From Aliarcobacter sp. (GTDB lineage: Bacteria > Campylobacterota > Campylobacteria > Campylobacterales > Arcobacteraceae), in NCBI GenBank assembly GCA_028688995.1, contig JAQTXB010000005.1, positions 158,725-222,724 on the forward strand: DNA of 64,000 bases, given 5' to 3'. How positions within the stretch are numbered: position 1 is the first letter of the stretch; each line of letters starts with the position of its first letter. Under the pieces are notes generated by a model. The model saw only the letters and a program-made list of their open reading frames with translations. It made no database searches and was not told where the DNA came from. A program made the translations under genes and the position numbers. Of the stretch, positions 39,105 through 48,676 are shown one piece after another.

Positions 39105-39133
39105 TGCATTCCCAACGTAGACGTTGGGAACGA
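39105..39133. repeat. REP-like palindrome
   Basis: TGCATTCCCAACGTAGACGTTGGGAACGA; 10-bp perfect arms (TTCCCAACGT/ACGTTGGGAA) with 2-nt centre, GC-rich in an AT-rich gap. Confidence 0.6.
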
Positions 39134-39159
39134 AAAAATGTTTGGAATGAGGGAAGTAA

Positions 39160-39954
39160 CTATCTTTTAAAAAGTTTCACAATCGCTAAAACAACAACTG
39201 CTACTAAAATAATACTTGCACCTGAACTAATATCATAAGAGTAAGAGACAAGCAATCCTAGGATTGTAAATATCGTGGCTAAAATAGAGCTAATTATCAT
39301 CATTGTTGATAATTTTGTTGAGAAACTCTCAGCTAAATATGTGGGAATTGTTAAAAGTGCAATTACTAAAATCAATCCTACAGCTTTAATAGCTGCCACC
39401 ACACAAAGTGCTGCTAGAATCAAAATTAGGGTATAAAAGAACTTTACATTTGTACCTCTTAAACTTGCAAATTCACTATCATAAGAAACTGCCAAAATCT
39501 GTTTATAAAAAAATACAACTATTGAGATAATGAAAACATCTAAAACACTCATATAAATCAAATCATCCCTTGAAACGGCAATGATTGAGCCAAAAAGATA
39601 TGACATCAAATCCACATTATATCCAGGTGTCAAATCCACAAATATAATACCAATTGCCATTCCACTAGCCCACATCATACCAATAATAGCATCAATTCGT
39701 GTTCTATTTTTTAGAGTGATTATTGCAATTATAACAGCTGTTAATACTGCAAAAACAGTTGCCCCAAATAGCACGGGAAGTCCTAAATAAATAGCAAGTC
39801 CAATTCCTCCATAAGAGCTGTGAGCGATTCCACCTGTTAAAAAAGTAATCTTATTTACAACAACAAGCGAACCTATTATTCCTGCTGCTATTGATATTAG
39901 AATTCCAGCGATTAAGGCATTTTGAATAAAATCATATTGTAATATTTCTAACAT
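39160..39954 (-). CDS. Metal (Zn/Mn-type) ABC transporter permease
   Basis: ZnuB/MntB family: LQYDFIQNALIAGILISIAAGIIGSLVVVNKITFLTGGIAHSSYGGIGLA. Confidence 0.92.
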   Translation of the reverse strand: MLEILQYDFIQNALIAGILISIAAGIIGSLVVVNKITFLTGGIAHSSYGGIGLAIYLGLPVLFGATVFAVLTAVIIAIITLKNRTRIDAIIGMMWASGMAIGIIFVDLTPGYNVDLMSYLFGSIIAVSRDDLIYMSVLDVFIISIVVFFYKQILAVSYDSEFASLRGTNVKFFYTLILILAALCVVAAIKAVGLILVIALLTIPTYLAESFSTKLSTMMIISSILATIFTILGLLVSYSYDISSGASIILVAVVVLAIVKLFKR

Positions 39955-39963
39955 TTTTTGCCT

Positions 39964-40725
39964 TTAATGATTGTGGTCACAACAAACATGAGATTTTCCC
40001 AAAGCTGATAAAAGCTCAACTTCACATAAATGTTCATTTTGTGTATTTATATTTTTTTGCATATTTTCCAATGAGTGGTAAACTAGATTTTTATTTATAT
40101 GCGCTACATTTTTTGCATAGTTTAATAAAACTGAAATATCATGGCTAACTACAACTATACAAATAGATTTATTTAGCTCTTTTAACAACTCATAAATCTC
40201 TCTTTGACCTTTTACATCAATACTTGCAGTTGGTTCATCAAGTAACATGATTTTTGGATTTGAACAAAGTGCTCGGGCAATAAAAACCCTTTGTCTTTGA
40301 CCTCCACTTAAATCACCAATTTTTGAATTGGCAAATTCTGCCATACTAACTTTTTTTAAAGAATCCATTGCACAAGATATATCTTCCTTTGAATAACCAA
40401 ATATTTTTCTTTTTGAACTTGTATGTCCCATTAAAACAATTTCCAAAGCTGTAATTGGAAAATCTATATTTAAATTTGTATTTTGAGGAACATATCCTAT
40501 TAAACTATTTTTTATTTTTTTATCAATTTTTCCAGTTTGAGGTGTTAATAAACCTAAAATTAGTTTTAATAAAGTAGATTTTCCTCCACCATTGGGACCA
40601 ATTATTGCTAAAAAATCATCATCTTTTATTGATAAATTTATATCTTCTAATACATCTGTTTTATTATATTTGTAAAATAAATTACTAATATTTATTAATT
40701 CCACTACAAAAACCTTTACTTGCAA
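39964..40725 (-). CDS. Metal ABC transporter ATP-binding protein
   Basis: GPNGGGKSTLL Walker A, LSGGQRQRVFIARAL signature, LLDEPTASID; C-terminal CCDHNH. Start codon uncertain. Confidence 0.92.
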   Translation of the reverse strand: MQVKVFVVELINISNLFYKYNKTDVLEDINLSIKDDDFLAIIGPNGGGKSTLLKLILGLLTPQTGKIDKKIKNSLIGYVPQNTNLNIDFPITALEIVLMGHTSSKRKIFGYSKEDISCAMDSLKKVSMAEFANSKIGDLSGGQRQRVFIARALCSNPKIMLLDEPTASIDVKGQREIYELLKELNKSICIVVVSHDISVLLNYAKNVAHINKNLVYHSLENMQKNINTQNEHLCEVELLSALGKSHVCCDHNH

Positions 40726-40764
40726 CTTTGTTGCAATAGTATCAAAGATTAGATAAATCTAATC

Positions 40765-41508
40765 TCAAATTTCATTTCTTAACCAAGAATAAGCTAATCC
40801 CAAATATTCATGAATTGCTGTTTCACTATTTCTAATATTTTTTCCAGAAAAATATGAAGAATAAGAATCATCTTCATAAGCCAAATGATTTGTAGGACTT
40901 GCTATTACATTAAGACCCTCTTTTTGAAATAATAAAATTGATCTTTTCATATGACTTGCACTTGTTACTAAAATTAAAGCTTCATCTCCAACAACTCTTT
41001 TGGTTTCAATTGCCTCTTCTTTTGTATCTTTTGTAGTATCAAGTCTAATAATATCTTCTTGTTTTACACCCAAAGAAATAGCCAATTTTTCTTGCATGAA
41101 AGCATGAGAATTTTCATCACTAGCACCATATCCTGAAAGAATTAATTTTGCATTTTCAAGATTTCTATAATGTTTTATTCCTTCAACTAATCTATTTATT
41201 CCAACCATTTTTACCTGTGAAGTAATACTTAAACTCTCATCACTTTTGTGTCCACTTCCTAAAACTAAAATATAATTTACCTTTGGTGTTTGTAATAGCG
41301 CTTGATGTGAATTTTCAAGTGGAGCTAAAAGAGCATTTGAAAATGGTTGAAAAGAAAATATTAAAAACCAACTAAGTCCTAAAAACAAAAATATCTTCGC
41401 TTTTTTATAAGAGTTAAACATCAAATAAATAAAGGCGATAAAAAGTAAAAAAAGACCAATTGGAATTGGCAACAAAAAAGCTGAAACAATTTTTTTAAAT
41501 ATAAACAT
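40765..41508 (-). CDS. DUF218/YdcF (ElyC-like) membrane protein
   Basis: TM N-terminus; YILVLGSGHKSDESLSITSQVKMVGINRLVEGI...LILSGYG...LVTSASHMKRSILLFQKEGLNVI. Confidence 0.88.
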   Translation of the reverse strand: MFIFKKIVSAFLLPIPIGLFLLFIAFIYLMFNSYKKAKIFLFLGLSWFLIFSFQPFSNALLAPLENSHQALLQTPKVNYILVLGSGHKSDESLSITSQVKMVGINRLVEGIKHYRNLENAKLILSGYGASDENSHAFMQEKLAISLGVKQEDIIRLDTTKDTKEEAIETKRVVGDEALILVTSASHMKRSILLFQKEGLNVIASPTNHLAYEDDSYSSYFSGKNIRNSETAIHEYLGLAYSWLRNEI

Positions 41509-42300
41509 CTATTTTCCTATGAGAGCTGATGTATATCCCACAACCCTACTTTTATCTTTTGTCACATCAGCACTTGTACAATAGTTTAGTACCTTAGTTT
41601 CATAATTATTCTTAATCGCCCAATTTATAATCGCTTTTACACCAGTTTTTCCACAAGCTTCACAATAATCAAACATCTCTAAATCTTTTTTATCTATTGC
41701 ATTTAAACAAATATTATCTTTTTTATTTGCCTCTTCAAGGGTGTAAAAGTGGCTTAAATCTGTACTTATAACTACAAAATTCAACTCATCTTCTAAAACC
41801 TCATCAATCACTTTTGATAAATTTTTATAATCAATTTCACCATAAACTATCTCTACTAATTTTACATCACCGAAATAATGTTTTATAAATGGAGCTTGCG
41901 TTTCAGTTGAATGCTCAAATTCACATTCAACGTTAAAATCTAAAAAATCATATTTATCTATTAAATTTTGAGAAAACTCTTTATCAATTTTTAGATTTCC
42001 AAGTGGCGTTTCATATTCATCATAAAGTGCAACACTAGCACCTTTTAAATAAACTCTATGTGATGGACCAATTACTACCACTCTTTTTATATCTTTTATT
42101 GAAGCTGAAACTAACTTGTAAGCCATATTTGCAGTAAAACCACTATAAATATATCCAGCATGTGGAACTATTATGGCTTTAATGTTCTCAAATGTTTCAG
42201 CATTTATAGCAAAACTATTAAAATGCTCAAAAAACTTTAAAATCTCTTCTTTTTTCTCAGGATAAAAACTTCCACTTACAACTGCTTTTCTTATATTCAT
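41509..42300 (-). CDS. amrB: AmmeMemoRadiSam system protein B (Memo family)
   Basis: VSGSFYPEKKEEI, IVPHAGYIYSGFTA, VVIGPSHRVYLKG, ISTDLSHF. Confidence 0.94.
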   Translation of the reverse strand: MNIRKAVVSGSFYPEKKEEILKFFEHFNSFAINAETFENIKAIIVPHAGYIYSGFTANMAYKLVSASIKDIKRVVVIGPSHRVYLKGASVALYDEYETPLGNLKIDKEFSQNLIDKYDFLDFNVECEFEHSTETQAPFIKHYFGDVKLVEIVYGEIDYKNLSKVIDEVLEDELNFVVISTDLSHFYTLEEANKKDNICLNAIDKKDLEMFDYCEACGKTGVKAIINWAIKNNYETKVLNYCTSADVTKDKSRVVGYTSALIGK

Positions 42301-43283
42301 TTGAAAACTCCATCAAGTTTTGTTTTACATTTAGGACAACATCCATCAAGAACTTTGTTTTCTAAAACATTAAAATATTCTCTTCTTATTAATATTTCAC
42401 CACAATTCTTACAAACAGTATCATTTTCAAAACTGCTATTTCCCATATAAACATAGTTTAACCCATGACTTTTTGCAATATCATAAGCCATTTCTAGACT
42501 CTCATCTTTTGTTCGTTCTAAATCTTGTTCTTTATAATCTGGGTGAAAAGCACTAATATGCCAAGGAACATCAACTCCAAGATTTTCTTTTATAAATTTA
42601 ACTATATTTTCTAATTCAACTTTTGAATCATTTTTTGAAGGAACTATCAAAGTTGTAATTTCTAAATGAATGTCATTCTTTTTTATGTTTATCAAATTAT
42701 CACAAACAACTTTTAAATCACCACCTAAAGATTTTTTATAATAGTTTTTATCAAAAGATTTCAAATCAATATTCATAGCATCAATAACACCTTTCATATC
42801 AGATATTACTTCACTACTTTCAAATCCATTTGAAACAAAAACAGATTTTATATCAAACTCTTTTGCCTTTAAAGCTATATCTTTAGCAAATGGATAAAAA
42901 ATTGTTGGTTCATTATATGTATATGAAATTGATTCACATTTTTTTTCTATAGCAAGGTTTACAATTTCTTCTACACTAAAATAGTTGTTTTTATTTATAT
43001 TCGAAGTTTGCGAGATTTGCCAATTTTGACAAAATGGACATCTAAAGTTACAACCAACAGTTCCTAAACTAAGAGATTTTGATGAAGGTAAAAAATGATA
43101 AAGAGGTTTTTTTTCTATTGGGTCAATATTTAAAGCACTTAAATATCCATAAACCAAACACTCTATTTTTTCACCAATATTTTTATTAACTCCACAAACT
43201 CCTGTTTGATTCTCTTTTAATTTACAATAATATGAACATAATAGACAAACTAATCTATCTTTTTCTTGTTTATAAAATTTCAT
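42297..43283 (-). CDS. amrS: AmmeMemoRadiSam system radical SAM enzyme
   Basis: CNFRCPFCQNW (CxxxCxxC), N-terminal CLLCSYYCKLKENQTGVCGV, C-terminal zinc-ribbon-like Cys pairs. Confidence 0.95.
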   Translation of the reverse strand: MKFYKQEKDRLVCLLCSYYCKLKENQTGVCGVNKNIGEKIECLVYGYLSALNIDPIEKKPLYHFLPSSKSLSLGTVGCNFRCPFCQNWQISQTSNINKNNYFSVEEIVNLAIEKKCESISYTYNEPTIFYPFAKDIALKAKEFDIKSVFVSNGFESSEVISDMKGVIDAMNIDLKSFDKNYYKKSLGGDLKVVCDNLINIKKNDIHLEITTLIVPSKNDSKVELENIVKFIKENLGVDVPWHISAFHPDYKEQDLERTKDESLEMAYDIAKSHGLNYVYMGNSSFENDTVCKNCGEILIRREYFNVLENKVLDGCCPKCKTKLDGVFK

Positions 43284-43825
43284 TTTATCTTCTTAACTTC
43301 ATAAGTAAAAACTAAAGGATGAAAATCTAAACAATTTACTTCAAAACTTCCTTTATAACAAAGATGCGAGAAAAACTCTTCAAAAGTTGGAAGTTGTTCC
43401 CAAACTTGCGGTAAAAATGTACTTCTTCGTCCATCTTTTTGTAAAATTACACCATGGATATTTGGTTTTATTTTTGATTTTAAATCTTCTATATCATTAT
43501 AAATCACTTCAACTGGCGTTGATAATATAGAAATTTCAATCTTTACTTTTTTAAACTCGTCAAGGGTTAGTTCATAAAATCTTGGGTCTTCAAAAGCTGC
43601 TGCAAAGGCATTTGAAATCAAATCATCTAAAAGTGGACGATGTGCTTGCAAAGTTCCAATACAACCTCGAAGTTGATTATTTAAAGTCAATGTTACAAAA
43701 GTTGCACCATTTTGGGCTAAAAATGGAAAATCTTTTAAGAGTTGTTCTTTATTTATTTTTATACTTGAATCAAACTTCTTTTCTATTGATTTTTTTGCAA
43801 TATCTAATAAAACATGATTTTCCAT
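43280..43825 (-). CDS. amrA: AmmeMemoRadiSam system protein A (AMMECR1 domain)
   Basis: GATFVTLTLNNQLRGCIGTLQAHRPLLDDLISNAFAAAFEDPRF...LPQVWEQLPTFEEFFSHLCYKGSF. Confidence 0.95.
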   Translation of the reverse strand: MENHVLLDIAKKSIEKKFDSSIKINKEQLLKDFPFLAQNGATFVTLTLNNQLRGCIGTLQAHRPLLDDLISNAFAAAFEDPRFYELTLDEFKKVKIEISILSTPVEVIYNDIEDLKSKIKPNIHGVILQKDGRRSTFLPQVWEQLPTFEEFFSHLCYKGSFEVNCLDFHPLVFTYEVKKIK

Positions 43826-43839
43826 TTTAAACTCCTATT

Positions 43840-44778
43840 TTAAATTTTGATAATATCCTTTATCGCTTCAATAAATTCATCACTATCATTTACACACTTA
43901 CAAACTTTATACTCTTTTATTCCTAAATTATGTGCTATTTCTCTATACTCAATATCCAACTCGAAATCTGTTTCAGAATTATCAACGATAAAGGCAATTG
44001 GATAAATTATCACTTTTTCATCTTTGAAGTTTTTTATCATATCTTCAAGTGAAGGTTCAAGCCATTTCAAAGGCCCTACTTTTGATTGATAAGCTAAATT
44101 TATTGATTTAAAGTTTTTTCCTTTAAGTTCTAGTTTTTCACTTAATATTTTAACATGTTCAATCATTTGTTGCTCATATGGATCACCTGCATCAACTATT
44201 TTTTGAGGAAGACCATGGGCTGAAAAAATCAGATTATATTCATCCGGATTTTCTGTATTGTTTAGAATCTCATTTACAATACACTCATTAAATTTATCAT
44301 TTTTATAAAAAGTTTCAATGTATCTTATATTTTTTCCAAAACTGTAAGGTAAATAATCAATGAAATCTTCAACCGATGATTTTGTAGTTGTTGTTGAATA
44401 TTGAGGATATAAAGGCAACATTACTATCTCATTTATTCCATCATTTAAAATTTCTTTTATAACATCTTCTGCAAAAGGTGGAGTATATCTCATCACTTGA
44501 TAAGTTTTAAAATCTTCAATTTTTTCATTACATTTATTTACTAATTTTTCAGTTAATGGATTTATAGGCGAAGCATTTCCTATATGTTCATAATTTTTCC
44601 AAGCACTATCAAGTCTTGAAGTTGTAATAAAAAATGCTATCATTTTTCTTATAATTGGATTTTTTACTGTTATTATGTTTTTATCATTAAACATATTTGT
44701 TAAAAACATTTTTAATTCAGCTTTATTTCTAGCTCCACCCATATTTAGTAAAACTAGAGCTTTTTTATTTTCTTGCAT
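43840..44778 (-). CDS. hemH: Ferrochelatase
   Basis: ALVLLNMGGARNKAELKMFLTNMFND; IVMLPLYPQYSTTTTKS; FSAHGLPQKIVDAGDPY; YQSKVGPLKWLEPS. Confidence 0.96.
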   Translation of the reverse strand: MQENKKALVLLNMGGARNKAELKMFLTNMFNDKNIITVKNPIIRKMIAFFITTSRLDSAWKNYEHIGNASPINPLTEKLVNKCNEKIEDFKTYQVMRYTPPFAEDVIKEILNDGINEIVMLPLYPQYSTTTTKSSVEDFIDYLPYSFGKNIRYIETFYKNDKFNECIVNEILNNTENPDEYNLIFSAHGLPQKIVDAGDPYEQQMIEHVKILSEKLELKGKNFKSINLAYQSKVGPLKWLEPSLEDMIKNFKDEKVIIYPIAFIVDNSETDFELDIEYREIAHNLGIKEYKVCKCVNDSDEFIEAIKDIIKI

Positions 44779-45367
44779 TCTCTTCTAACCTTATTATTTT
44801 ATCACTACACCACAAAGCCATATCTAAATCGTGTGTTATTAACAAAATTGCACACTTATCTAAAAGTGTAATTAACAATTTCATCACATCATAAGCTATG
44901 ATATTATCCAATGCTGATGTTGGTTCATCAACCAAAAGTAAATCTGGTTTCATCAAAAGTGCTCTTAAAATTGAACATCTTTGAAGTTGCCCTCCACTTA
45001 ATTCATGTGGTTTTTTATTCAAAAGTTCTTTTTCTAAAGTCAATTTTATTAAAAAATCTTCTAATTCATTTTGGGAAATCTCTCCCACTATATCTTTTAT
45101 CTGTTCAATTATTGAATAAGTCGGATGAAAAGAGTTATATGGATCTTGAAAAATCATAGCTATTTTTGATTTATCTATCTTTCCACTTATTGGTTTTAAA
45201 CTTCCTAAAATAAGCTCAAAAAGTGTAGTTTTCCCACTTCCACTTTTTCCAAAGATAGTTACTAACTCACCCTGACTTAATTCTAAAGAAAAATCTTTGT
45301 AAATAGGATTCTCTTTTTTATAATAAAAATTTAAGTTTTTTATATCTAAAACTCTTTTTTTGTCCAA
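44765..45367 (-). CDS. ABC transporter ATP-binding protein, DppF/NikE-like, orphan
   Basis: GKSGSGKTTLFELI, MIFQDPYNSFHPTYSI, LSGGQLQRCSILRALL, LVDEPTSALD; no neighbouring permease. Confidence 0.88.
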   Translation of the reverse strand: MDKKRVLDIKNLNFYYKKENPIYKDFSLELSQGELVTIFGKSGSGKTTLFELILGSLKPISGKIDKSKIAMIFQDPYNSFHPTYSIIEQIKDIVGEISQNELEDFLIKLTLEKELLNKKPHELSGGQLQRCSILRALLMKPDLLLVDEPTSALDNIIAYDVMKLLITLLDKCAILLITHDLDMALWCSDKIIRLEENARK

Positions 45368-45551
45368 TTTTACACCTTTTTAAAAAACATACTATATAAA
45401 AAAGTGCCTTTATCTTCCCAAAATAAAAAACTTTTTTAACTTCACAAAATATCTACAATTATCAGAAACAATTCTACTTGTAAGTTAAAATATTAAGCAT
45501 AAAAAAAGAAAAAAAAGCTAAAATATTTTTTCTAAAATTTAAGGAGAAAAA

Positions 45552-45845
45552 ATGAAAAAAATCGTATTATCTGCAATCTTTGCTGCTGCTACAGCTGCTT
45601 CTTTATCAGCTGCATCAATTGCTGCATGTGCAACTTGTCATGGTGCTAGCTTTGAAAAAGCTGCTTTAGGTAAATCTGCTGTTGTTAAAGGTTGGGATGA
45701 AGCAAAAACTGTTGCTGCATTAAATGGTTACAAAGCTGGTACACTAAATACTTACGGTATGGGTGCTGTTATGAAAGGTCAAGTTGCTAAATTAACTGAT
45801 GCAGACATCGCTGACATCGCAAAACAAATTGCAGCAATGAAATAA
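45552..45845 (+). CDS. Periplasmic monoheme cytochrome c (c553-like)
   Basis: Signal peptide; ACATCHGASFEKAALGKS; AAGGAG RBS. Confidence 0.92.
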   Translation: MKKIVLSAIFAAATAASLSAASIAACATCHGASFEKAALGKSAVVKGWDEAKTVAALNGYKAGTLNTYGMGAVMKGQVAKLTDADIADIAKQIAAMK

Positions 45846-45852
45846 TTTTTCA

Positions 45853-45878
45853 AACTAGTCAATGAAAATTGACTAGTT
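45853..45878. terminator. Convergent intrinsic terminator
   Basis: AACTAGTCAATgaaaATTGACTAGTT, T-rich on plus strand. Confidence 0.8.
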
Positions 45879-46118
45879 TTCCTCTTTTTTTAATTTCTCT
45901 TTTTCACTTTCTAATTTTTCAGCTTTCGCAGCTTTCAAACTTTTTTCTTTATTAATTGCATCATTTAAATCTTCAACACTATCAAATAATAATCCATTTA
46001 CAATTTTATTAGAATCATCAAATTGACCTGTTTTAGCAGCCCAAATAAAAAGGAATAACATTCCTGCTGAAATTATAATTCCCACAATTAACATAAAAAA
46101 AAGTGTGTCATTTATCAT
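45873..46118 (-). CDS. ccoS: cbb3 oxidase assembly protein CcoS
   Basis: Small TM protein AAKTGQFDDSNKIVNGLLFDSVEDLN; adjacent to CcoI-type ATPase. Confidence 0.88.
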   Translation of the reverse strand: MINDTLFFMLIVGIIISAGMLFLFIWAAKTGQFDDSNKIVNGLLFDSVEDLNDAINKEKSLKAAKAEKLESEKEKLKKEEN

Positions 46119-46152
46119 TTTTTATTCCTTTTTAATGGCTTTATACAAAGCT

Positions 46153-48591
46153 TTATTTCATTTTTATTCTAAGTGAATTTAATACAACCATCAATGAACT
46201 TAAACTCATTGAAAGCGCTGCAAATAATGGTATTACAAGTCCAGCCATTGCTAAAGGAATTGTAACTGTATTATAAATCAAAGATAAAGTTAAATTTTGT
46301 TTTATAAATTTATATGTTTTTCTTGAAATAATAAAAGCATCTTTTAATGAAGTTAAAGATGAATTTAATAACACTATATCAGAAATTGCCAAAGAGACAT
46401 CTGCTGAATTTCCCATAGCAATTGCAACATCAGCATTACTTAAAGCAACACTATCATTTACTCCATCGCCAACCATTACAACAACTTTATTCTCTTTTTT
46501 TAACTCTTTTATATAATTAGCCTTTGAAACAGGTGTTTGAAAAGAGAAATATTTTTTAATTCCTAATTGTTTTGCAATATTTGAAGCAACATTTTCATTA
46601 TCACCTGTTAACATTACAACTTCAATATTTTTATCTTGTAAAAATTCCACCAACTCTTTTGCATTATCTTTTATTTCATCTTCAAGTTCAAAACTAGCAA
46701 TTACTCTTTTATTTATAGCAAATAAATATACTGTTTTATTTGAATCAAATTTATAATAAATTTCATTCTCTTTTAATAGTTCTACATTTCCACCTAAAAG
46801 CTCAAAAAGTTTTCCATCAACATTTGTATAAGTTGCTCTCATACCTTTAGCTTCGATATTTTTTACATTATCAAGTTTTTTTTCTGTTAATTCATATTTT
46901 GTTTCTAAATATTTTTTTATTGAGCAACTCACAGGATGAGTAGAAGCTGCTAATAAAGAGTATAAAAGATTTAATTTATGAATATTATCATCTAAAATTC
47001 TCATTTTTACAACAGTTAATTCACCTTTAGTTAAAGTTCCTGTTTTATCAAAAACAACTGTATTTGCAACAGCTAATGATTCAATAAATTTTGCTTCTTT
47101 AAATAAAAGCCCTTTTTTTGCAAGTTCTGAAATTCCAACCAAACTAGCCATCGGAGTTGCTAGTGCTAAAGCACATGGACATGCTATTACGATAACAGAA
47201 ACAGCTACGATAAATGATTTTTCAAAATGATTTGCGCCTGAATAATTAAAACCTAAATCTACTCCCAAAAAATACCAAACTAAAAATGTAGCTGTTGCTA
47301 GGGATAAAATTGTAACTGTAAAATATTTTGAAATTTCTGCTGCTTTTGTTTGTATCTTTGGTTTTGAATTTAAAGAATCTTCCAAAAGTGTAACAATTGA
47401 CGAAAATGTAGAATTTCTAAAATCTTTTGTAACTTCAAATTCAATTAAAGCATTACTATTTATTGTTCCACTAAATACTGTATCACCTATTTTTTTGTAT
47501 ACTGGAATTGATTCACCAGTGAGTGTTGATTCATCAAAGAAACCTTCACCTTTTGTAATTATTCCATCAACTGGAACTTTTTCACCAGCTTTTATTTCAA
47601 TAATATCCCCTAATTTAATACTGTTTAGAGCAACTGTTTTTTTAATATTATTTTCAATTACAACAGCTTCCAAAGGTAAACTTGATTTTATTTTATCTAA
47701 GGTATCAACTGCTGATTTTTTCCCAATTACTTCTAAATATTTTCCAACTAAAACAAAAGTAATAATCATAGCAACAGAATCAAAATAACTTTCACCCTTT
47801 GCACCAAAAAGAATAAACATTGAATAAACATAAGTCAAAGTTGAACCAGAAGCCACTAAAAAATCCATATTAACCATACGATTCTTTAATCCGTAATATC
47901 CACCTTTAAAAAATATCCATCCACTATAAAATAGAACTGGTGTTGAAAGTAAAAATTCACCAATGTGAATCATATTTTTTACTTCTTCTGAAATTCCTGT
48001 AAAAAATCCAGTATATTTAGCAACACTTAACATCATAATATTCATACTTGCAATTACAGCAACCATCATACGAATAAAATAGTCTCTTTTTGCTTTTGAA
48101 GCTTGCTCATCTGCAACACTTGAATCATAAGCATATGCGTTATAACCAATGGCTCTAATTTTTAAAATAATCTCTGAAAGTTTTAATTTTTCTTCATCCC
48201 AAACAATTCTAGCTTTATTTGAAGTAAAATTTATATTTGCTTCAATTACTCCTTTTGTTTCATATAAAACTTTTTCATTTAACCAAACACAAGCAGCACA
48301 ATGAATCCCCTCAATAATCAAATCTATTTGGCTAAATCCATCTTTTGTAGTACTTACATAATTATCTAAAAAGTTTTTAGAATCAAACTTACTAATATCA
48401 TCATTTGCAATTTTTAAAGGTGGAGCAATTGTTTTATTTCCTAACTTATCATAAAAAGAGTCAAGTCCATCATCTTTTAAAATATGGTAAACACCTTGAC
48501 ACCCTTTACAACAAAAATTTAAATCGTTCTCTTTTATCATTACATTTTCACTAAATTCCAAATGGCAATGATTACACTTGATTTTTGACAA
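46153..48591 (-). CDS. ccoI: Heavy-metal P-type ATPase, CcoI (copper, cbb3 maturation)
   Basis: N-terminal CNHCHLEF..CCKGCQGVYHIL; CAAC HMA motif; CPC in IACPCALALATP; DKTGTLTKGE. Confidence 0.93.
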   Translation of the reverse strand: MSKIKCNHCHLEFSENVMIKENDLNFCCKGCQGVYHILKDDGLDSFYDKLGNKTIAPPLKIANDDISKFDSKNFLDNYVSTTKDGFSQIDLIIEGIHCAACVWLNEKVLYETKGVIEANINFTSNKARIVWDEEKLKLSEIILKIRAIGYNAYAYDSSVADEQASKAKRDYFIRMMVAVIASMNIMMLSVAKYTGFFTGISEEVKNMIHIGEFLLSTPVLFYSGWIFFKGGYYGLKNRMVNMDFLVASGSTLTYVYSMFILFGAKGESYFDSVAMIITFVLVGKYLEVIGKKSAVDTLDKIKSSLPLEAVVIENNIKKTVALNSIKLGDIIEIKAGEKVPVDGIITKGEGFFDESTLTGESIPVYKKIGDTVFSGTINSNALIEFEVTKDFRNSTFSSIVTLLEDSLNSKPKIQTKAAEISKYFTVTILSLATATFLVWYFLGVDLGFNYSGANHFEKSFIVAVSVIVIACPCALALATPMASLVGISELAKKGLLFKEAKFIESLAVANTVVFDKTGTLTKGELTVVKMRILDDNIHKLNLLYSLLAASTHPVSCSIKKYLETKYELTEKKLDNVKNIEAKGMRATYTNVDGKLFELLGGNVELLKENEIYYKFDSNKTVYLFAINKRVIASFELEDEIKDNAKELVEFLQDKNIEVVMLTGDNENVASNIAKQLGIKKYFSFQTPVSKANYIKELKKENKVVVMVGDGVNDSVALSNADVAIAMGNSADVSLAISDIVLLNSSLTSLKDAFIISRKTYKFIKQNLTLSLIYNTVTIPLAMAGLVIPLFAALSMSLSSLMVVLNSLRIKMK

Positions 48592-48676
48592 AAAGACTCC
48601 TACTACATTCTAAAAAAAACTATACACCCGATTATTTAGATATTATGGTTAATTATGATATTATATCTTAATAACT

